Origin: Agromyces ramosus
GTDB taxonomy: Bacteria > Actinomycetota > Actinomycetes > Actinomycetales > Microbacteriaceae
DNA length: 64,000 nt
Reading direction: 5' to 3'
Assembly: GCF_030817175.1 (NCBI RefSeq)
Contig: NZ_JAUSYY010000001.1
Location: 806,001 to 870,000, forward strand
Shown: in pieces, positions 1 through 8,447 of the stretch
Layout of the letters: each line of letters starts with the position of its first letter
How positions within the stretch are numbered: the first letter of the stretch is position 1
The notes under the pieces: generated by a model
The model's input: the letters and a program-made list of their open reading frames with translations, nothing else
Databases searched by the model: none
What the model was told of the DNA's origin: nothing
Translations under genes and position numbers: made by a program

Positions 1-1
1 G

Positions 2-901
2 GGTCTGGCGATCCACTTCGGCTTCACCGGCTTGCTGAACTTCGGCCAGGCGGGCTTCATGCTGCTCGGCGCCTACGGGTACGCCATCCCCGCCCTCAAG
101 CTGGGGTGGCCCGTCTGGGCCTGCGTGCTCACCGCACTCGCGGCATCTGTCGTGTTCGCACTCATACTCGGTATCCCGACGCTGCGACTGCGCGCCGACT
201 ATCTGGCCATCGTGACGATCGCCGCCGCCGAAGTGCTGCGGCTGGTGTTCACCTCGAACGAGTTGCAGGCGGTGACCGGTTCGGCGAACGGCCTCTCGGA
301 GTATCAGGCGGGCCTGCTCGCCTTCAACCCGTTCCCCGCCGGACGCTACGGCTGGGGCCCGTTCATCTTCGACAACCGGGTGTGGTTCTTCCTGGTGATC
401 GCGTGGATCGTCGTGGCGATCGCCGCGGTGCTCACCTGGCTCATCATGCGCAGCCCGTGGGGCCGGGTCATCAAGGGCATCCGCGAAGACGAGGACGCCG
501 TCCGCGCGCTCGGCAAGAACGTCTACTCCTACAAGATGCAGAGCCTCGTGCTCGGTGGTCTCCTCGGCACCATCGCCGGCATGTTGTTCGTCATGCCGCG
601 AGCGGTGGTGCCGTCGTACTTCCAACCGTCGCTGACGTTCTTCATCTACGCGATCCTGCTCCTCGGCGGCGCCGCGACGATCTTGGGGCCGATCCTCGGC
701 TCGATCGTGTTCTGGGTGCTGCTGTCGTTCTTCTCGGGCTTCATCGCCCGCGCGGTCGAAGCGGGCTGGCTCCCCTTCATGACGCAGGTGCAGGCCGGCC
801 AGATCCGGTTCATCCTCGTCGGGGTCGCGATCATGCTGATCGTGGTGTTCATGCCACAGGGCATCCTCGGAAACAGGAAGGAGCTTGCTTTTGTCAAGTG
901 A
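2..901 (+). CDS. livM: branched-chain amino acid ABC transporter permease, LivM type (5' end outside window)
   Basis: The open frame runs in from the left edge with no start in the window, so about 299 C-terminal residues are visible. They form many hydrophobic segments. The stretch LLNFGQAGFMLLGAYGYA is the signature of LivH/LivM permeases, and the EAA-like loop 'GIREDEDAVRALGKN' that contacts the ATPase is present. LivM forms half of the membrane channel for leucine, isoleucine and valine uptake. Its stop overlaps the start of the next ATPase gene, so the genes are translationally coupled. LivH should lie just upstream. The family call is firm; LivM rather than LivH rests on the gene order (permease directly before livG). 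Confidence 0.93.
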   Translation, partial: GLAIHFGFTGLLNFGQAGFMLLGAYGYAIPALKLGWPVWACVLTALAASVVFALILGIPTLRLRADYLAIVTIAAAEVLRLVFTSNELQAVTGSANGLSEYQAGLLAFNPFPAGRYGWGPFIFDNRVWFFLVIAWIVVAIAAVLTWLIMRSPWGRVIKGIREDEDAVRALGKNVYSYKMQSLVLGGLLGTIAGMLFVMPRAVVPSYFQPSLTFFIYAILLLGGAATILGPILGSIVFWVLLSFFSGFIARAVEAGWLPFMTQVQAGQIRFILVGVAIMLIVVFMPQGILGNRKELAFVK

Positions 902-1802
902 AACCGCCTCCTCGAGGCCCGTCAAGACGACCGGACTCCACATCGGCGATTCGGCACCCGGAGTCAAGAAGCACGACCCCATCCTCATCGCCGACGGTGT
1001 CAAGCGCACGTTCGGCGGCCTCACCGCCGTCGACGTCGACCACGTCGAGATCCCGCGGGGCGCGATCACCGCGCTCATCGGCCCGAACGGTGCCGGCAAG
1101 ACGACCTTCTTCAACCTGCTGACCGGCTTCGACAAGCCCGACACCGGAAGCTGGTCGTACGAAGGGCGCTCGCTGGCCCACGTGCCCGCCTACCGGGTGG
1201 CGCGCATGGGACTCATCCGCACGTTCCAGCTGACCAAGTCGCTCGCGCTGCTCTCCGTCATGGACAACATGAAGCTCGGCGCGAAAGACCAGATCGGCGA
1301 GAATCTCTTCCGCTCACTCGTGCCGGCGCTCTGGCGCAAGCAAGACGAGGAGATCGAGGTGAAGGCCCTCGAGCTGCTCGGGCGGTTCAAGCTCGACGCC
1401 AAGAAAGACGATTACGCGGCCAGCCTCTCGGGCGGACAGCGCAAGCTCCTCGAGATGGCGCGCGCCCTCATGAGCGACCCCACGCTCGTCATGCTCGATG
1501 AGCCGATGGCCGGCGTGAACCCCGCGCTCACGCAGTCACTGCTCGACCACATCCTCAACCTCAAGGCGGAGGGCATGACCGTGCTGTTCGTCGAGCACGA
1601 CATGCACATGGTGCGCCACATCGCCGATTGGGTGATCGTCATGGCCGAAGGTCGTGTGGTCGCCGAGGGCGACCCGCACACGGTGATGGAGGATCCCGCC
1701 GTGATCGACGCTTACCTCGGCGCGCACCACGACGCCGATCTCGGCGCCCCGACCACCGGGCACGTTGAAGCGCTGAAGGAGCTTATCGATGACGAACAGT
1801 AG
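891..1802 (+). CDS. livG: branched-chain amino acid ABC transporter ATP-binding protein LivG
   Basis: This is an ATPase of about 303 residues energising branched-chain amino acid import. It shows Walker A (GPNGAGKTT), the ABC signature LSGGQRK, Walker B with LVMLDEP and the H-loop FVEHDMHMV. The LivG-type insertion after Walker A is present. A TTG start at 891 is preferred because an AGGAAGGAG ribosome site ends 7 bases upstream; an earlier in-frame TTG at 885 is only one base from that site. The gene overlaps livM by 11 bases and livF by 14, typical of a tight operon. About 25 extra N-terminal residues precede the usual family start. Confidence 0.95.
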   Translation: MSSETASSRPVKTTGLHIGDSAPGVKKHDPILIADGVKRTFGGLTAVDVDHVEIPRGAITALIGPNGAGKTTFFNLLTGFDKPDTGSWSYEGRSLAHVPAYRVARMGLIRTFQLTKSLALLSVMDNMKLGAKDQIGENLFRSLVPALWRKQDEEIEVKALELLGRFKLDAKKDDYAASLSGGQRKLLEMARALMSDPTLVMLDEPMAGVNPALTQSLLDHILNLKAEGMTVLFVEHDMHMVRHIADWVIVMAEGRVVAEGDPHTVMEDPAVIDAYLGAHHDADLGAPTTGHVEALKELIDDEQ

Positions 1803-2559
1803 CCCAGCACCCGCTGTGGCGCCGACGCCCGCCACCGACCTGGTGGTCGAGGTCCGCGACGTCACCGCCGGATACATCACCGGCGTGAACATCCTCACCG
1901 GCTGTTCGCTGACCGCCGCCCCCGGTGAGTTGATCGGCATCATCGGACCCAACGGAGCGGGCAAGTCGACGCTCCTGAAGGCGATCTTCGGTCTCGTGAA
2001 GGTCCGCGAGGGCGGCATCTTCCTGCACGGCGAGGAGATCACGAACCAGAAGGCGAACAAGCTCGTCGGCAAGGGCGTCGGGTTCGTCCCGCAGACGAAC
2101 AACGTGTTCCCCTCGCTCACCATTCAGGAGAACCTGGAGATGGGCATGTTCCTCAAGCCCAAGGGGCTGAAGGATCGCCTCGAGTTCGTCACCGAGATCT
2201 TCCCAGAGCTCGGCAAGCGGCTCACCCAGCGCGCGGGTTCTCTCTCAGGCGGAGAGCGGCAGATGGTCGCCATGTCCCGAGCGCTCATGATGGGCCCGCA
2301 CGTGATGCTGCTCGATGAGCCCTCTGCCGGCCTGTCGCCGGTGCGTCAAGACGAGGCGTTCCTCCGTGTGAAGGAGATCAACAAGGCCGGCGTCACGACC
2401 ATCATGGTCGAGCAAAACGCTCGCCGCTGCCTGCAGATCTGCGATCGGGGCTACGTGCTCGACCACGGACGCGACGCCTACACGGGGACCGGTCGTGAAC
2501 TCCTCAACGACCCGAAGGTCATCGGCCTCTACCTCGGAACCCTGGGGCAAGACGACTGA
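1789..2559 (+). CDS. livF: branched-chain amino acid ABC transporter ATP-binding protein LivF
   Basis: This second ATPase, 256 residues, pairs with LivG to drive the LivHM permease. Walker A GPNGAGKST, signature LSGGERQ, Walker B VMLLDEP and the H-loop MVEQNARRC are all present, and the Gln-Asn in the H-loop region is typical of LivF. The first 20 residues are Ala/Pro/Thr-rich and not conserved. The ATG lies inside the end of livG, with an AAGGAG site just before it. It is the last gene of the rightward transport operon and is followed by a strong terminator. Confidence 0.95.
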   Translation: MTNSSPAPAVAPTPATDLVVEVRDVTAGYITGVNILTGCSLTAAPGELIGIIGPNGAGKSTLLKAIFGLVKVREGGIFLHGEEITNQKANKLVGKGVGFVPQTNNVFPSLTIQENLEMGMFLKPKGLKDRLEFVTEIFPELGKRLTQRAGSLSGGERQMVAMSRALMMGPHVMLLDEPSAGLSPVRQDEAFLRVKEINKAGVTTIMVEQNARRCLQICDRGYVLDHGRDAYTGTGRELLNDPKVIGLYLGTLGQDD

Positions 2560-2571
2560 TCCATCGACCGA

Positions 2572-2609
2572 ACGGAGGGGGCGGATGCTGCGGCATCCGC
2601 CCCCTCCGT
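2572..2609 (+). terminator. intrinsic terminator after livF
   Basis: A perfect 17-bp inverted repeat (arms 2572-2588 and 2593-2609) with a 4-base loop begins 13 bases after the livF stop. There is no long T-run after it, as is usual in high-GC actinobacteria. Confidence 0.8.
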
Positions 2610-2871
2610 CGTCTGCCGGGCTGCGGTGCCACCGGGCTGCGAGGAGGAAGGGCGCCCGGCCTGGTACGGGAAGCCGGCGAGCGGCACGTGGTCGAGTGCG
2701 CCACGTCGAGGGATCAGGCAGGCCGTCACGGCGAGCCCCTCGGCGCGATCTGACGCCCGCTCGGCTCGACCGGCGGAGCGGGGCCCCGCGCGGCGTCTCC
2801 CGCACGCCTGGTGGTGCCACGAGCGGCCGCTGGTGCGATTGGCGCTGTGCACGAGACTCCCGAGGGCACGC
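2610..2871. other. intergenic stretch with no recognisable gene
   Basis: About 260 bases between the livF and livK terminators. No frame on either strand gives a protein I recognise or a start with a convincing ribosome site. A small decayed gene cannot be excluded. Confidence 0.5.
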
Positions 2872-2901
2872 AAAAGGGCCCCGGCCGAAGCCGAGGCCCT
2901 T
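2872..2901 (-). terminator. intrinsic terminator after the livK-type gene
   Basis: An inverted repeat with outer arms AAGGGCC/GGCCCTT and an inner CGGC/GCCG stem, followed on the minus strand by TTTT. It lies 16 bases past the stop of the binding-protein gene. Confidence 0.75.
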
Positions 2902-2916
2902 CCGTCACCGCTCAGA

Positions 2917-4224
2917 TCAGCCGTCGCCGATGCGTGAGTAGGTGTTGTCGTCGTTGTACTCGTAGATGCCGATGGTCGCCTCTGTGGGGTCACCGTGCTC
3001 GTCGAACGTGACCGGGCCCGAAGGTCCGTCGTAGTCGATCTGCTGGCCTTCGGCAAGGAGCGCGATGCCCTCTTCGTAGGTGCTGACCTTCTCGCCCTCA
3101 CCTGAGCCGCCGGAAACCTGGCGGAGGTACTTGGCGATCTCGACACCGTCGGTGCTGTTCGCCGCATAGGCTGCGAGCGCGAGGAGCACGACGGCGTCGT
3201 ACGACTCGGCCGCGTAGCTGTAGTCGGCCAGGTCGGGGTCGACCTCGAGCAGGCGATCGGTGAAGTCACCGAGCGTGCCCACGTCGAGACCCGGCAGCGT
3301 GCCCTTCGAGCCGGCGACGAGGCCGGGCGCGAAGTCCGCACTGTAGTCGGACAGGTTGCCGTCGACGAAGTAGAGCTGGTCACCGGGGTAACCCGAGCCC
3401 ACGAGCGCCGGCGTGATGATCTGCGCCTGGTCGAACGTGATCAGCGCGATCGCGTCGGGGTTGGCCGCCGTGACCTCGGAGATCTGCGCGTCGAAGCTCG
3501 AGTCGCCCTCGTTGAAGAGCGCCTCGGCGACCACCTCACCGCCGGCCGCCTCGAAGGCGTCCTTGGTGAACTGCGCGAGACCGGTGCCGTACGAGTCGTT
3601 CAGCACGATCATGCCGAGGGTCGCGTGACCGTCTTCGGCGATCAGGTTTCCGAGCACCTCGCCCTGGAGCACATCGGACGGAGCCGTGCGCCAGTACAGG
3701 TCGTTGTCGTTGTACTCGGTGAAGTCGGCCGAGGTGTTGGCCGGCGAGAACTGGATGACGCCCGCGGCGACGATCTGGTCGATGACCGTCTTCGAGACAC
3801 CCGACGACGCTGCACCGATGATCGCGGAGACGTCCTGCGAGAGCAGGTCGGTGACCGAGACCGTCGCGGTGTCGGTCGTCGTGTCACCCGAGTCGCGGAA
3901 GACGACCTCGACGCCGAGGCCGGAGTCGGACACCGCGTTGACGTCATCGGCACCGAGCTGGACGCCGGCCTCTTCGGGCGGGCCGAGGAATGCGAGCGCG
4001 CCACTCTGCGGGAGGATCGTTCCGAGCTTGAGTGCGAGGTCGCGCTCACCCTCTGCGATGGGCAGGGCGTCTCCGGCGGTTTCGGCTGGGTCGTCGGTTT
4101 CGGCGGGGGCCGGGGCACCCGAACTGCACGCGGTGAGGAGGAGGGCGCTGACGCCGGCAATGGCGATACCCGTCCAAGCCGCGCGAGCCGAGCGCGAGGC
4201 CGAGGCCTTCGCGAATACGCTCAT
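2917..4224 (-). CDS. livK: branched-chain amino acid ABC transporter substrate-binding lipoprotein, LivK type
   Basis: This is a 435-residue periplasmic-binding-type protein. The N-terminus has basic residues, a hydrophobic stretch and the lipobox LLTAC, with the acylated Cys at position 33, so it should be anchored outside the membrane. An Asp/Glu/Ala/Pro-rich linker follows, then a type I two-lobed ligand-binding domain with the characteristic GTILPQSG, IIGAASSG and DSYGTGLAQ stretches. The ATG at 4224 is chosen over upstream frame extensions because AAGGAGCAAC immediately precedes it. It lies tail-to-tail with livF, whose transporter it most likely serves. The exact ligand is inferred from the neighbours. 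Confidence 0.92.
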   Translation of the reverse strand: MSVFAKASASRSARAAWTGIAIAGVSALLLTACSSGAPAPAETDDPAETAGDALPIAEGERDLALKLGTILPQSGALAFLGPPEEAGVQLGADDVNAVSDSGLGVEVVFRDSGDTTTDTATVSVTDLLSQDVSAIIGAASSGVSKTVIDQIVAAGVIQFSPANTSADFTEYNDNDLYWRTAPSDVLQGEVLGNLIAEDGHATLGMIVLNDSYGTGLAQFTKDAFEAAGGEVVAEALFNEGDSSFDAQISEVTAANPDAIALITFDQAQIITPALVGSGYPGDQLYFVDGNLSDYSADFAPGLVAGSKGTLPGLDVGTLGDFTDRLLEVDPDLADYSYAAESYDAVVLLALAAYAANSTDGVEIAKYLRQVSGGSGEGEKVSTYEEGIALLAEGQQIDYDGPSGPVTFDEHGDPTEATIGIYEYNDDNTYSRIGDG

Positions 4225-4477
4225 GTTGCTCCTTGGGACTGAAGGAATTGGTACACAATGCAGCGCCATGGTGACGCCGTTGTCTGACAGTATTGCGCGC
4301 CCAAGGCGGAAACAAGTCGAGCCGGTCACAACCGTGTAACACCAGCTGAATCGTTACCTCACCGTCACCGCACGGCGCATTTGGCGCACGGAATCGGCGT
4401 GATCGACCGTAGCGACGCTCGGATCTGGCGCGTAGACCGCGGGCGGAAGCGCACGGTTGAACGCCGTGGATGCAGCG

Positions 4478-5434
4478 TCAGGCAGGCTCCGCGACCACAC
4501 GCCGTGCTGTGCGGACGCCCCGGAGCAGATCGAACGTGAGCACGCCGAGCGCCACCCAGACGAGGGCGAATCCGATCCAGCGTTCGAGCGGCATGGGTTC
4601 CTTGAGCACGACCACCCCGACGAGGAACTGGATGAATGGCGCGAAGTACTGGATGAAGCCCATGTAGATGAGCGGCAATCGGCGCGCGGCCGCCGCGAAC
4701 AGCAGCAACGGCACCGCCGTCACCGCGCCGGCCGACAGCAGCAGCACGGTGTGCCAGACGCTCACCGTGCCGATGGTGAGCCCGGTCGTCATTGCGACGA
4801 AGACGAGCTGCACCACGGCGAGCGGCGCGAGCCAGACCGTCTCGATGGTGAGGCCGGAGACGGCGTCGACCTGCGGTCCGACTCGCTTCTTGATGAGGCC
4901 GTAGAACCCGAACGAGAAGGCGAGCACGAGGGCGATCCATGGCAGCTGCCCATATCCGAAGGCGAGCACGACGACGGCGACGATCGAGATGCCGACGGCG
5001 ACCCATTGCGTCGCGTTCAGCCGTTCCTTGAGCACGAGCACACCGAGGAAGACCGTGACGATTGGGTTGATGAAGTACCCGAGCGCCGCCTCGACGACCT
5101 GGTTCGTGAGCGTGGCGTAGACATACGTCTGCCAGTTCACGAAGATCAGGAGCCCAGCCAGCCCCATCGTGAGCACCACGCGCCGATTGCGCATGAGCGC
5201 CGCGAGGTGCCGCCATGCGCGGGTCACCGTGATGAGCAGGGCGCAGAAGACGAGTGAGAACAGCACCCGCCACGCGACGATCTCGAACGGGCCAGCCGGA
5301 GCGAGCGCGATGAAGTACACGGGCAGGAATCCCCAGAGCCCGTAGGCACCGATCGCGAAGGCGAGCCCCGAGCGGCTCACTCCCTGTGCGGCGCCTGGAG
5401 TCGGGGCGGTCGCGGATTCGGAGCTCGATGACAC
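4478..5434 (-). CDS. rarD: EamA-family permease RarD
   Basis: This 318-residue protein has about ten hydrophobic segments. Typical RarD stretches include AYGLWGFLPVYF near the N-terminus, EIVAWRVLFS, and AALGYFINPIVTVFLG in the middle, matching the EamA drug/metabolite transporter superfamily. RarD was named from a chloramphenicol-sensitive phenotype and its substrate is unknown. The GTG start lies 6 bases after a TAGGCT -10 element, suggesting a leaderless mRNA. The first 20 residues are Ser/Ala/Pro-rich and non-conserved. Confidence 0.92.
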   Translation of the reverse strand: MSSSSESATAPTPGAAQGVSRSGLAFAIGAYGLWGFLPVYFIALAPAGPFEIVAWRVLFSLVFCALLITVTRAWRHLAALMRNRRVVLTMGLAGLLIFVNWQTYVYATLTNQVVEAALGYFINPIVTVFLGVLVLKERLNATQWVAVGISIVAVVVLAFGYGQLPWIALVLAFSFGFYGLIKKRVGPQVDAVSGLTIETVWLAPLAVVQLVFVAMTTGLTIGTVSVWHTVLLLSAGAVTAVPLLLFAAAARRLPLIYMGFIQYFAPFIQFLVGVVVLKEPMPLERWIGFALVWVALGVLTFDLLRGVRTARRVVAEPA

Positions 5435-5440
5435 CCGATC

Positions 5441-5446
5441 AGCCTA
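5441..5446 (-). promoter_or_regulatory. -10 element for leaderless rarD
   Basis: TAGGCT on the minus strand, followed by GATCGG and then the GTG start of rarD. The distance would place transcription start at or next to the start codon. No clear -35 box is visible. Confidence 0.5.
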
Positions 5447-5472
5447 CGCCGGGTGTGCGACGGCAAAGACAA

Positions 5473-5508
5473 CGAGGCCCGGATGCCGCAAGGGGCATCC
5501 GGGCCTCG
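5473..5508 (-). terminator. intrinsic terminator after groES
   Basis: A perfect 15-bp stem (arms 5473-5487 and 5494-5508) with a 6-base loop, 16 bases past the groES stop and just before the rarD promoter. It separates the heat-shock gene from rarD. Confidence 0.8.
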
Positions 5509-5524
5509 AATGGAATCGTGTCGA

Positions 5525-5821
5525 CTAACGCACGACCACCGCGAGCACGTCGCGCGCCGAGAGGACCAGCAGGTCTTCGCCGCCGAACTTGACCTCGGTG
5601 CCGCCGTACTTCGAGTAGATCACCTTGTCGCCGACGGCGACGTCGAGCGGCACGCGGTTGCCGTTGTCATCGATGCGGCCGGGGCCCACGGCCACGACCT
5701 CGCCCTCCTGGGGCTTCTCCTTGGCGGTGTCGGGGATGACCAGACCGGATGCGGTGGTCTGCTCTGCCTCGACCTGCTTGATGACGATGCGATCCTCGAG
5801 CGGCTTGATGGAAACCGACAC
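5525..5821 (-). CDS. groES: co-chaperonin GroES
   Basis: This 98-residue protein begins [15 protein letters not shown] and has the GroES mobile loop (residues about 17-35, [19 protein letters not shown]) followed by VVAVGPG. It ends with the [16 protein letters not shown] roof/core strands. It caps the GroEL folding chamber in the cytoplasm. No groEL follows; in many actinobacteria groEL lies elsewhere. Length is normal. Regulation is heat-shock type through HrcA: two CIRCE operators frame a strong promoter upstream. Confidence 0.97.
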   Translation of the reverse strand: MSVSIKPLEDRIVIKQVEAEQTTASGLVIPDTAKEKPQEGEVVAVGPGRIDDNGNRVPLDVAVGDKVIYSKYGGTEVKFGGEDLLVLSARDVLAVVVR

Positions 5822-5864
5822 GTTGGCCCCTTCTCTAATGTGAAACTGTCTAGACGAAGACTGG

Positions 5865-5891
5865 TTAGCAGCCTCAGAGTGAGAGTGCTAA
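5865..5891 (-). promoter_or_regulatory. CIRCE operator (proximal), HrcA binding site
   Basis: Read on the minus strand: TTAGCACTC, 9 bases, GGCTGCTAA. The left arm matches the CIRCE consensus exactly and the right arm at 7 of 9. It covers the expected transcription start of groES, where bound HrcA would block transcription. Confidence 0.85.
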
Positions 5892-5895
5892 ACCG

Positions 5896-5924
5896 AGTCT
5901 AGGCGCGATTTGGCACTCGTGCAA
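5896..5924 (-). promoter_or_regulatory. groES promoter
   Basis: On the minus strand: -35 TTGCAC (5919-5924), 17-base spacer, -10 TAGACT (5896-5901). The two CIRCE operators overlap the -35 box and the start site. Confidence 0.8.
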
Positions 5925-5936
5925 CGTGAGTGCCAG
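5910..5936 (-). promoter_or_regulatory. CIRCE operator (distal), HrcA binding site
   Basis: A symmetric TGGCACTC, 9 bases, GAGTGCCA (core 5911-5935). This is the GC-richer variant of CIRCE. It lies across the groES -35 box, so HrcA binding here would occlude RNA polymerase. Confidence 0.8.
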
Positions 5937-5975
5937 CGGGTCCCGCCGGGCTGCATCCGCCTCGTCGCTCGGTGC

Positions 5976-5981
5976 TAGCGT
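5976..5981 (+). promoter_or_regulatory. -10 element for leaderless methyltransferase gene
   Basis: TAGCGT followed by 6 bases and the GTG start at 5988. No ribosome site is present, consistent with a leaderless mRNA. Confidence 0.5.
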
Positions 5982-5987
5982 GGCCGG

Positions 5988-7175
5988 GTGGACCGCTCCG
6001 AGCTCGTCGAACTGCTCTCCCCCGAGGGCCTGCGCCTGCTCGACGCCTTGCCCGAATGGGACTCGAAGGCCGACATCGTGCGGACCGTCGCGCACCTGCG
6101 GGGGCAGGGGCATCCGGCCGGTCTCGTCGCCACCGTGCTCACCCAGTCGAAGCTCCGCGCCAAGGCCCGTGCCAAGTTCGGCGAGTTCGCCTCGCGGATG
6201 CTCTTCACCGAAGCCGGCCTCGAGCAGGCGACCCGGCTGAAGGTCGCCGCCCTGCACGCGGGGCGCTTCTCGCGCGCCGGGATCGAGCACGTCGCCGACC
6301 TCGGCTGCGGCATCGGCGGCGATGCCCTCGCCATGGCAGCGATGGACCTCGAGGTCACCGCCGCCGAGGCCGACGAGGTCACCGCGGCCATCGCGGCATA
6401 CAACCTCACGCCGTTCCCGCGGGTGCGCGTGCTGCACGCCCGCGCCGAAGACGTCGCACTCGGGGGCATCGGAGGAGCCTGGCTCGACCCGGCGCGACGC
6501 ACCACCACCGGTGGCATGACGAAACGACTGTCGGATGCGGCCGACTACTCCCCCGGGCTCGATTTCGCCTTCGGCCTCGCCGAGCGCATGGCCGTCGGAG
6601 TGAAGCTCGGACCGGGCACCGACCGCGACGTCATCCCGTCCGACGCCGAGGCGCAGTGGATCTCGGTCGACGGAGACCTCGTCGAACTCGGCGTCTGGTT
6701 CGGCGTCGTAGCCCGCCCGGGCATCCGTCGCGCCGCCCTCGTGATCCGCGGCGACGCGGCGCACGAGCTCACGGCCGGTGCTGACAGCGAAGACGCGCCC
6801 GTCGGCCCGCTCGGCGACTACCTCTACGAGCCCGACGGCTCGGTCATCCGCGCCCGGCTGATCGGCGCGTTCGCGCGAGCGAACGGCGCCTGGATGGCGA
6901 GCAAGGGCATCGCCTACGTCACCGCCGACACTGCCTTCGAGTCGCCGTTCGCACGTGGGTTCCGCGTGCTCGAACGCCTGCCGACCGATGAGCGGCAGCT
7001 TCGCCAGGCCCTCGCCGCCCGCCGCATCGGCACGCTCGAGATCAAGAAGCGCGGCGTCGACATCGATCCCGCGGTGCTGCGCACGAGGCTGAAGCTGCGC
7101 GGCGAGGAGTCGGCCACCATCGTGCTGACCCGCGAAGAGGGACGTCACGTGTCGCTCCTCGTCGAGCGGATCTGA
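5988..7175 (+). CDS. class I SAM-dependent methyltransferase with THUMP-like C-terminal domain
   Basis: This 395-residue protein has an all-helical N-terminus (about 1-90), then a Rossmann-type methyltransferase core with motif I DLGCGIGGDALAMA (about 105-118). The WLDPARR motif (about 163-170) resembles the catalytic DPPR/DPAR loop of nucleic-acid methyltransferases. The last ~75 residues resemble the THUMP-like domain found in this actinobacterial family, which ends in VLTREEG-type strands. The target is probably RNA, by analogy with THUMP proteins; no substrate is shown. It starts with a leaderless GTG and is divergent from groES, so the two promoters share about 90 bases. Confidence 0.85.
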   Translation: MDRSELVELLSPEGLRLLDALPEWDSKADIVRTVAHLRGQGHPAGLVATVLTQSKLRAKARAKFGEFASRMLFTEAGLEQATRLKVAALHAGRFSRAGIEHVADLGCGIGGDALAMAAMDLEVTAAEADEVTAAIAAYNLTPFPRVRVLHARAEDVALGGIGGAWLDPARRTTTGGMTKRLSDAADYSPGLDFAFGLAERMAVGVKLGPGTDRDVIPSDAEAQWISVDGDLVELGVWFGVVARPGIRRAALVIRGDAAHELTAGADSEDAPVGPLGDYLYEPDGSVIRARLIGAFARANGAWMASKGIAYVTADTAFESPFARGFRVLERLPTDERQLRQALAARRIGTLEIKKRGVDIDPAVLRTRLKLRGEESATIVLTREEGRHVSLLVERI

Positions 7176-7212
7176 TCGCGCGCACCACCGCCCCGTGGGT
7201 GCCGCCCTCCCG

Positions 7213-7794
7213 CTAGTGCGGCAGGGCGCCGAACACGATCGCGTAATAGCCGATCCACACCGCCGAGAAGACGAGGCCGGCGATGCCCGTGCCGATGCCG
7301 ACGAACGCGAGCGTGCGACCTTCGTCTTCGCGACGCAGGCCGAGCACGCCGAACACGATCGCAGCGATCGAGAGCGGCAGCATCCACCCGACGAAGAGCG
7401 ACGCCACGGCTCCGAGCGTGCCGACCACTGCGGCGACCCAGCTGTACACCCGGCGTTGCGTGTCGACCTCGATCGCGTCGGCCTCGGCCCCGTCGGGCCG
7501 ATGCACGATGAGCAACTGCCCGGTCGAGAGTCGGCGCAACTGCCCGGTGTCGAACGGCACGTCGTACTCGCGCTCGGGGCCGAGATCGGCCCGGAGGGTG
7601 GGCTCGGCCGGCCGGTACGGCTCGAAGGGGTCGACCAGGGCCTCGCTCCGGGGAACTGCCTCGGGCGTGTCGTGGGGCGGACCGTCGGGCGCGCGGTCCG
7701 ATGCCGAAACCGCATCGCCGCGGTCGCCCGGTTGCCCCGTGGGAACGCGATCGGGGGCCCCGCCCTCAGGCGGAACCCCGTCGCGGTCACTCAT
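7213..7794 (-). CDS. DUF4190-domain membrane protein (copy 1)
   Basis: This 193-residue protein has an acidic, Pro/Asp/Arg-rich N-terminal half (about 1-115) with no predicted fold. A C-terminal pair of long hydrophobic segments follows, in the DUF4190 style: WMLPLSIAAIVFGVLGLRRED, a loop, then a second segment ending GYYAIVFGALPH. Function is unknown; members are small envelope proteins. The ATG at 7794 is used because the upstream extension is translated from the next gene's end. It sits 10 bases behind the second DUF4190 gene and is last in a three-gene tandem family. Confidence 0.75.
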   Translation of the reverse strand: MSDRDGVPPEGGAPDRVPTGQPGDRGDAVSASDRAPDGPPHDTPEAVPRSEALVDPFEPYRPAEPTLRADLGPEREYDVPFDTGQLRRLSTGQLLIVHRPDGAEADAIEVDTQRRVYSWVAAVVGTLGAVASLFVGWMLPLSIAAIVFGVLGLRREDEGRTLAFVGIGTGIAGLVFSAVWIGYYAIVFGALPH

Positions 7795-7804
7795 GGGTGA
7801 GACC

Positions 7805-8440
7805 TCAATAGCTGTAGAACTCGCCGTAGCTCGCGAAGAACACACCCCAGAGGATGAGCGACAGCAGCGCCATGGCGATGCCCACGAAGCCCAGGATGAG
7901 GCCGGTGAGCCACATTCCCTTCGCCGCGGGCTCCTTCTTCTTGCCGAGGAATCCCAGCACGACGGCAGCTGCCGGGATGAACAGCTGCAGGATGCCGCCG
8001 ACGAACGGGATCCAGACGACGGCGAAGCCGCCGAGCACGCCGATGATGCCCGCGATCAGCGAGAGGATGCTGAGGATCGGCGTCGGCTTGGCCGGCGCAG
8101 AGCCGTAGGCGGGTGCGACGTAGCCGGGCTGGGCAGACGATCCGTACGCGGCGGGCTGACCCACGGCCGGTGCCGCAGGCGCGCCATAGGCCGGCGGTGC
8201 GGGAGGCGGCGGCGGCGGGGTCGAGGCGCCATAGCTCGGCACCGTCGGCGGCTCGGGCGGCGCCGGTGGCGCCGGCGGCTCGGGCGCTGCCGGAGGCTCG
8301 GGCGCCGACGGCACCTCGGGCACGTCGGGGGTCGAACCCGACGCGACGGCGTCGACCGGCACATCGGGCTCGGGCACGCTGGGCACCTCGGGCTCGGCCG
8401 GCACCTCGGAAAATTCGTCAGGATTCTTCGGATCTGTCAT
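7805..8440 (-). CDS. DUF4190-type proline-rich membrane protein (copy 2)
   Basis: This is 211 residues long. Residues 1-125 are extremely Pro/Ala/Glu/Ser-rich (runs such as PEPPAAPEPPAPPAPPEPP), likely disordered and cytoplasmic. They are followed by two to three hydrophobic helices with GFLGKKKEPAAKGMWLTGLI between them. That loop is nearly identical to the one in the next gene upstream, showing tandem duplication. It ends with an aromatic tail SYGEFYSY. Function is unknown; a role at the cell envelope is inferred only from topology. Confidence 0.75.
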   Translation of the reverse strand: MTDPKNPDEFSEVPAEPEVPSVPEPDVPVDAVASGSTPDVPEVPSAPEPPAAPEPPAPPAPPEPPTVPSYGASTPPPPPPAPPAYGAPAAPAVGQPAAYGSSAQPGYVAPAYGSAPAKPTPILSILSLIAGIIGVLGGFAVVWIPFVGGILQLFIPAAAVVLGFLGKKKEPAAKGMWLTGLILGFVGIAMALLSLILWGVFFASYGEFYSY

Positions 8441-8447
8441 GAGTGCC

